From NCBI GenBank assembly GCA_963169105.1, contig OY720633.1, forward strand, positions 35,790,795 through 35,854,794: a stretch of DNA of 64,000 nucleotides. The letters run 5' to 3'. Shown here in pieces: positions 61,801-64,000 of this stretch. The stretch is from Ceriagrion tenellum. Lineage: Eukaryota > Arthropoda > Insecta > Odonata > Coenagrionidae. A model generated the notes under the pieces. That model was not told the DNA's origin. It did not search any database and was given only the letters and a program-made list of their open reading frames with translations. Every line of letters starts with the position of its first letter. Positions within the stretch are counted from its first letter, which is position 1. Position numbers and translations under genes: made by a program.

Positions 61801-64000
61801 CTCTCCAACTCCTCACCTCAACCCAGACTTGCTTCATTATCTCCTCCTTCCCGGCTATCTCCAGTCGTCCTTTTTTCCCCCTTTTCCACTTTCCTTCGTC
61901 CATTCCACCGATCTCCTTACCCAACTCTCCATCCCGAGCGCTCACATTTTATCACCTCTCTCTCTCTCTCCCCCAATTCCCCCATCTTCTTCCAACGTCC
62001 CTCTTCTCGGGAGCCCCCACACCCATCCCACTGACCCCTCCCCCCTTGTGTTTATTTTGGAACACTCGGAAGGCATCTTCCTTTCTACTCTACACTTCGC
62101 GACAGTCCCACGAAATAAGCGATTTTTCAGCTATTTATAATTCGGCGGCTGTTTCTTTTATTTTCGCCGCTTCAAAACGAGTTCCGCTGGAGAATTGAAG
62201 GGATTTCCGAGCGATAAAGGAAATATTTCCGATTGCCTCAGGATGGGGATTCTTTTTTTGCACGTCCTACCTCTTCTTCCCTCCCAGTTCACTAATGAAG
62301 ACAAAGGAAATGGAGTTAGGGCGTGCAGGATGGCTCGCATTGGTTTCAGTACCCGGATCACATTAACTTCTTCAGATATTTCAAATGGTAGCTTCCATTT
62401 TTACGGCCAATAATTTCACGGAGATTTACACGTTCACTTATTTGCCTAGCTCACTGGCAGTTAAGTAACTCAGCGAAGAGGGATGGAGGGTGGCGAAGCA
62501 TAACGTCGCTCAAGGAATATGAAAATCAGAGGAAATTCCAAGTGAGGAATGAGGAAATACCCAGACGTATTTGATAAGATTTATTGTGACACCCAAAAGG
62601 AAAGAGGGAATTGAACGAAAACTCACAACGTGATGCCCGAGGGAACATTACTCCAGGACAGTTATTCAAACTTTGATAACTAGGTGATGACGCCAGGTAG
62701 CAGGTTCCACGAGCAGGGAATTGCGATAATCTAAGAGTTCCATGCGTCGATCATTGAGCCGCAAAATTGATGACAGATAAATTAACAGATAAGCTATGGA
62801 CTGCATTGATAAGGGCTTCACGACGTATCAAGCAAATGAGTTAATTAGGTCAATCCGCAAACTTCTTTCGAAATATAAAATTACCCAAGTGTTACACCGG
62901 CAGTAACCTTCACAGACGTTTGGACTTTTTGACTGTATAGGTGATCAGATTGAGATATCAGAAAAAATAATTGAATTATGGTATCACTGCCATAAGTGCA
63001 ACCTGCAAACATGAAGAATAAACAATACTAATAAATTATATTTCGGTTACTAATTCTCATACAGTAGTCTGCGTAACATTTAAAGGTATTCACTGACAGT
63101 TTCAACGCTGTGGTGGTGCAAACAGGAATGTATGCCCTGAAATCAACTTAATTATGAGCATATAAATGGGGAGCACCGACATATTTTATGTAGAAAGACA
63201 TAACTTCATATCATCTTTCCCACTGGAAACTTTGCATTCCTAAAATCAAGCAAAACAACAATTTCTGCTCATATGATTTTATGAAATATGATTTTCCATT
63301 TGTCCGCTAATACTTAAGAGTTGAAATGCTCTTTTTACAGTTCAAATGATCTTCCATGACGCAGTTGCTTTAAAGAATGGCTTCCTTACAAATTGACAGC
63401 TCTTCCATGAGAGTAATCGAATTAGAATTCCTACTCGCTATGACCTTGAAATACTCAATAAAAAATGACTATTATGGAAGGACTGGTGTTCGAAGATCAG
63501 TAAATTCCATCACGTAAAATACTATATGTAAAAGACCTCCTCACTTTACACTCATCATCCACTCTGTATCCCTTGACATGCGTTGATGAAGGAACAATCA
63601 TTCATATGTTAGACACCTAGGAAACTGGAGCAAGTCTGAACACTGAATCCATGCCCATATAGGAAACGGATTTGCCTTCGTGCTCACTAACTGCCTCATG
63701 TCATCTCAGACAAGAGGGATGATGATTTGTCTCTCTGCAATTCACAACGAGGATAATATAGACAATGCAATGAGCTTTCAACATCTTACGTAAGAAGACA
63801 TATCGTCCTCTATATCAGGAGATAGCATATCAATAAGATTGAGATATTATCTCTCTTTACCGAAATTTGTTACTCTGTATCAGCTTCCAAGTGGACATAT
63901 TTTCCAAAGAGTAAAGTACAGAAACTAAAGAACCTCTCCGTTGCTTGATAAACCAGAGGAAATTAAAATCGACAATTTGCTGCAAGATAATAGATAAGCT
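58843..64000. other. Terminal stretch without recognisable genes
   Basis: AT-rich with two C-rich patches (59,350-59,560 and 61,750-62,060, the latter with a (CT)n run at 61956-61970). Frames such as 59120-59608 (plus) and 61744-62140 (plus) are compositionally biased and match nothing known. No RNA gene was found. Confidence 0.55.

Overview
This is a gene-poor, AT-rich eukaryotic window, most likely from an arthropod with a large genome. The N-terminus of an arginine kinase (the invertebrate phosphagen kinase) is recognisable, and its sequence looks insect-like or pancrustacean. The species cannot be fixed from the sequence. Nothing bacterial, viral or organellar was seen: no operons, CRISPR arrays or rRNA. 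Most open frames here are chance frames in GC-rich, purine/pyrimidine-skewed blocks.

The one host gene supported is arginine kinase on the minus strand. The exon carrying the usual start codon lies at 3282-3457. It is bounded by a good 3' splice site and a GTGAGT donor and encodes the first 55 residues plus one base. The remaining exons must lie left of base 1. About 12.9 kb upstream on the same strand, 16310-16398 reads as a small first coding exon (start MGVILSCASKE). It has a strong start context, a TATA box about 250 bp upstream and no intervening ATG. Its splice phase (29 codons plus 2 bases) joins in frame to the extra bases that precede the usual ATG. This predicts a second arginine kinase isoform with an acylatable N-terminal extension, and it is the most interesting inference in the window.

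Layout: 1-3281 is an arginine kinase intron. 3458-16309 is the inferred long first intron, with a pogo/Tigger-like MITE at 9538-9835. 16399-18620 is the proposed 5' UTR, promoter and GC-rich upstream region. From 18.6 kb to the end I find no host gene, only repeat debris: tRNA-derived SINE copies (27.9, 33.1, 40.5, 44.2 and 58.1 kb), three non-LTR retrotransposon coding relics (46.1, 47.6-48.7 and 55.3-55.9 kb), a matching LINE 3' end at 40.0 kb, a short interspersed repeat in three copies (41.8, 42.5 and 44.8 kb), a fold-back element at 58.7 kb, a one-ended pogo-like fragment at 54.8 kb and several small tandem duplications.

All assignments come from reading the sequence and from remembered family motifs. 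No database search or splice predictor was run.
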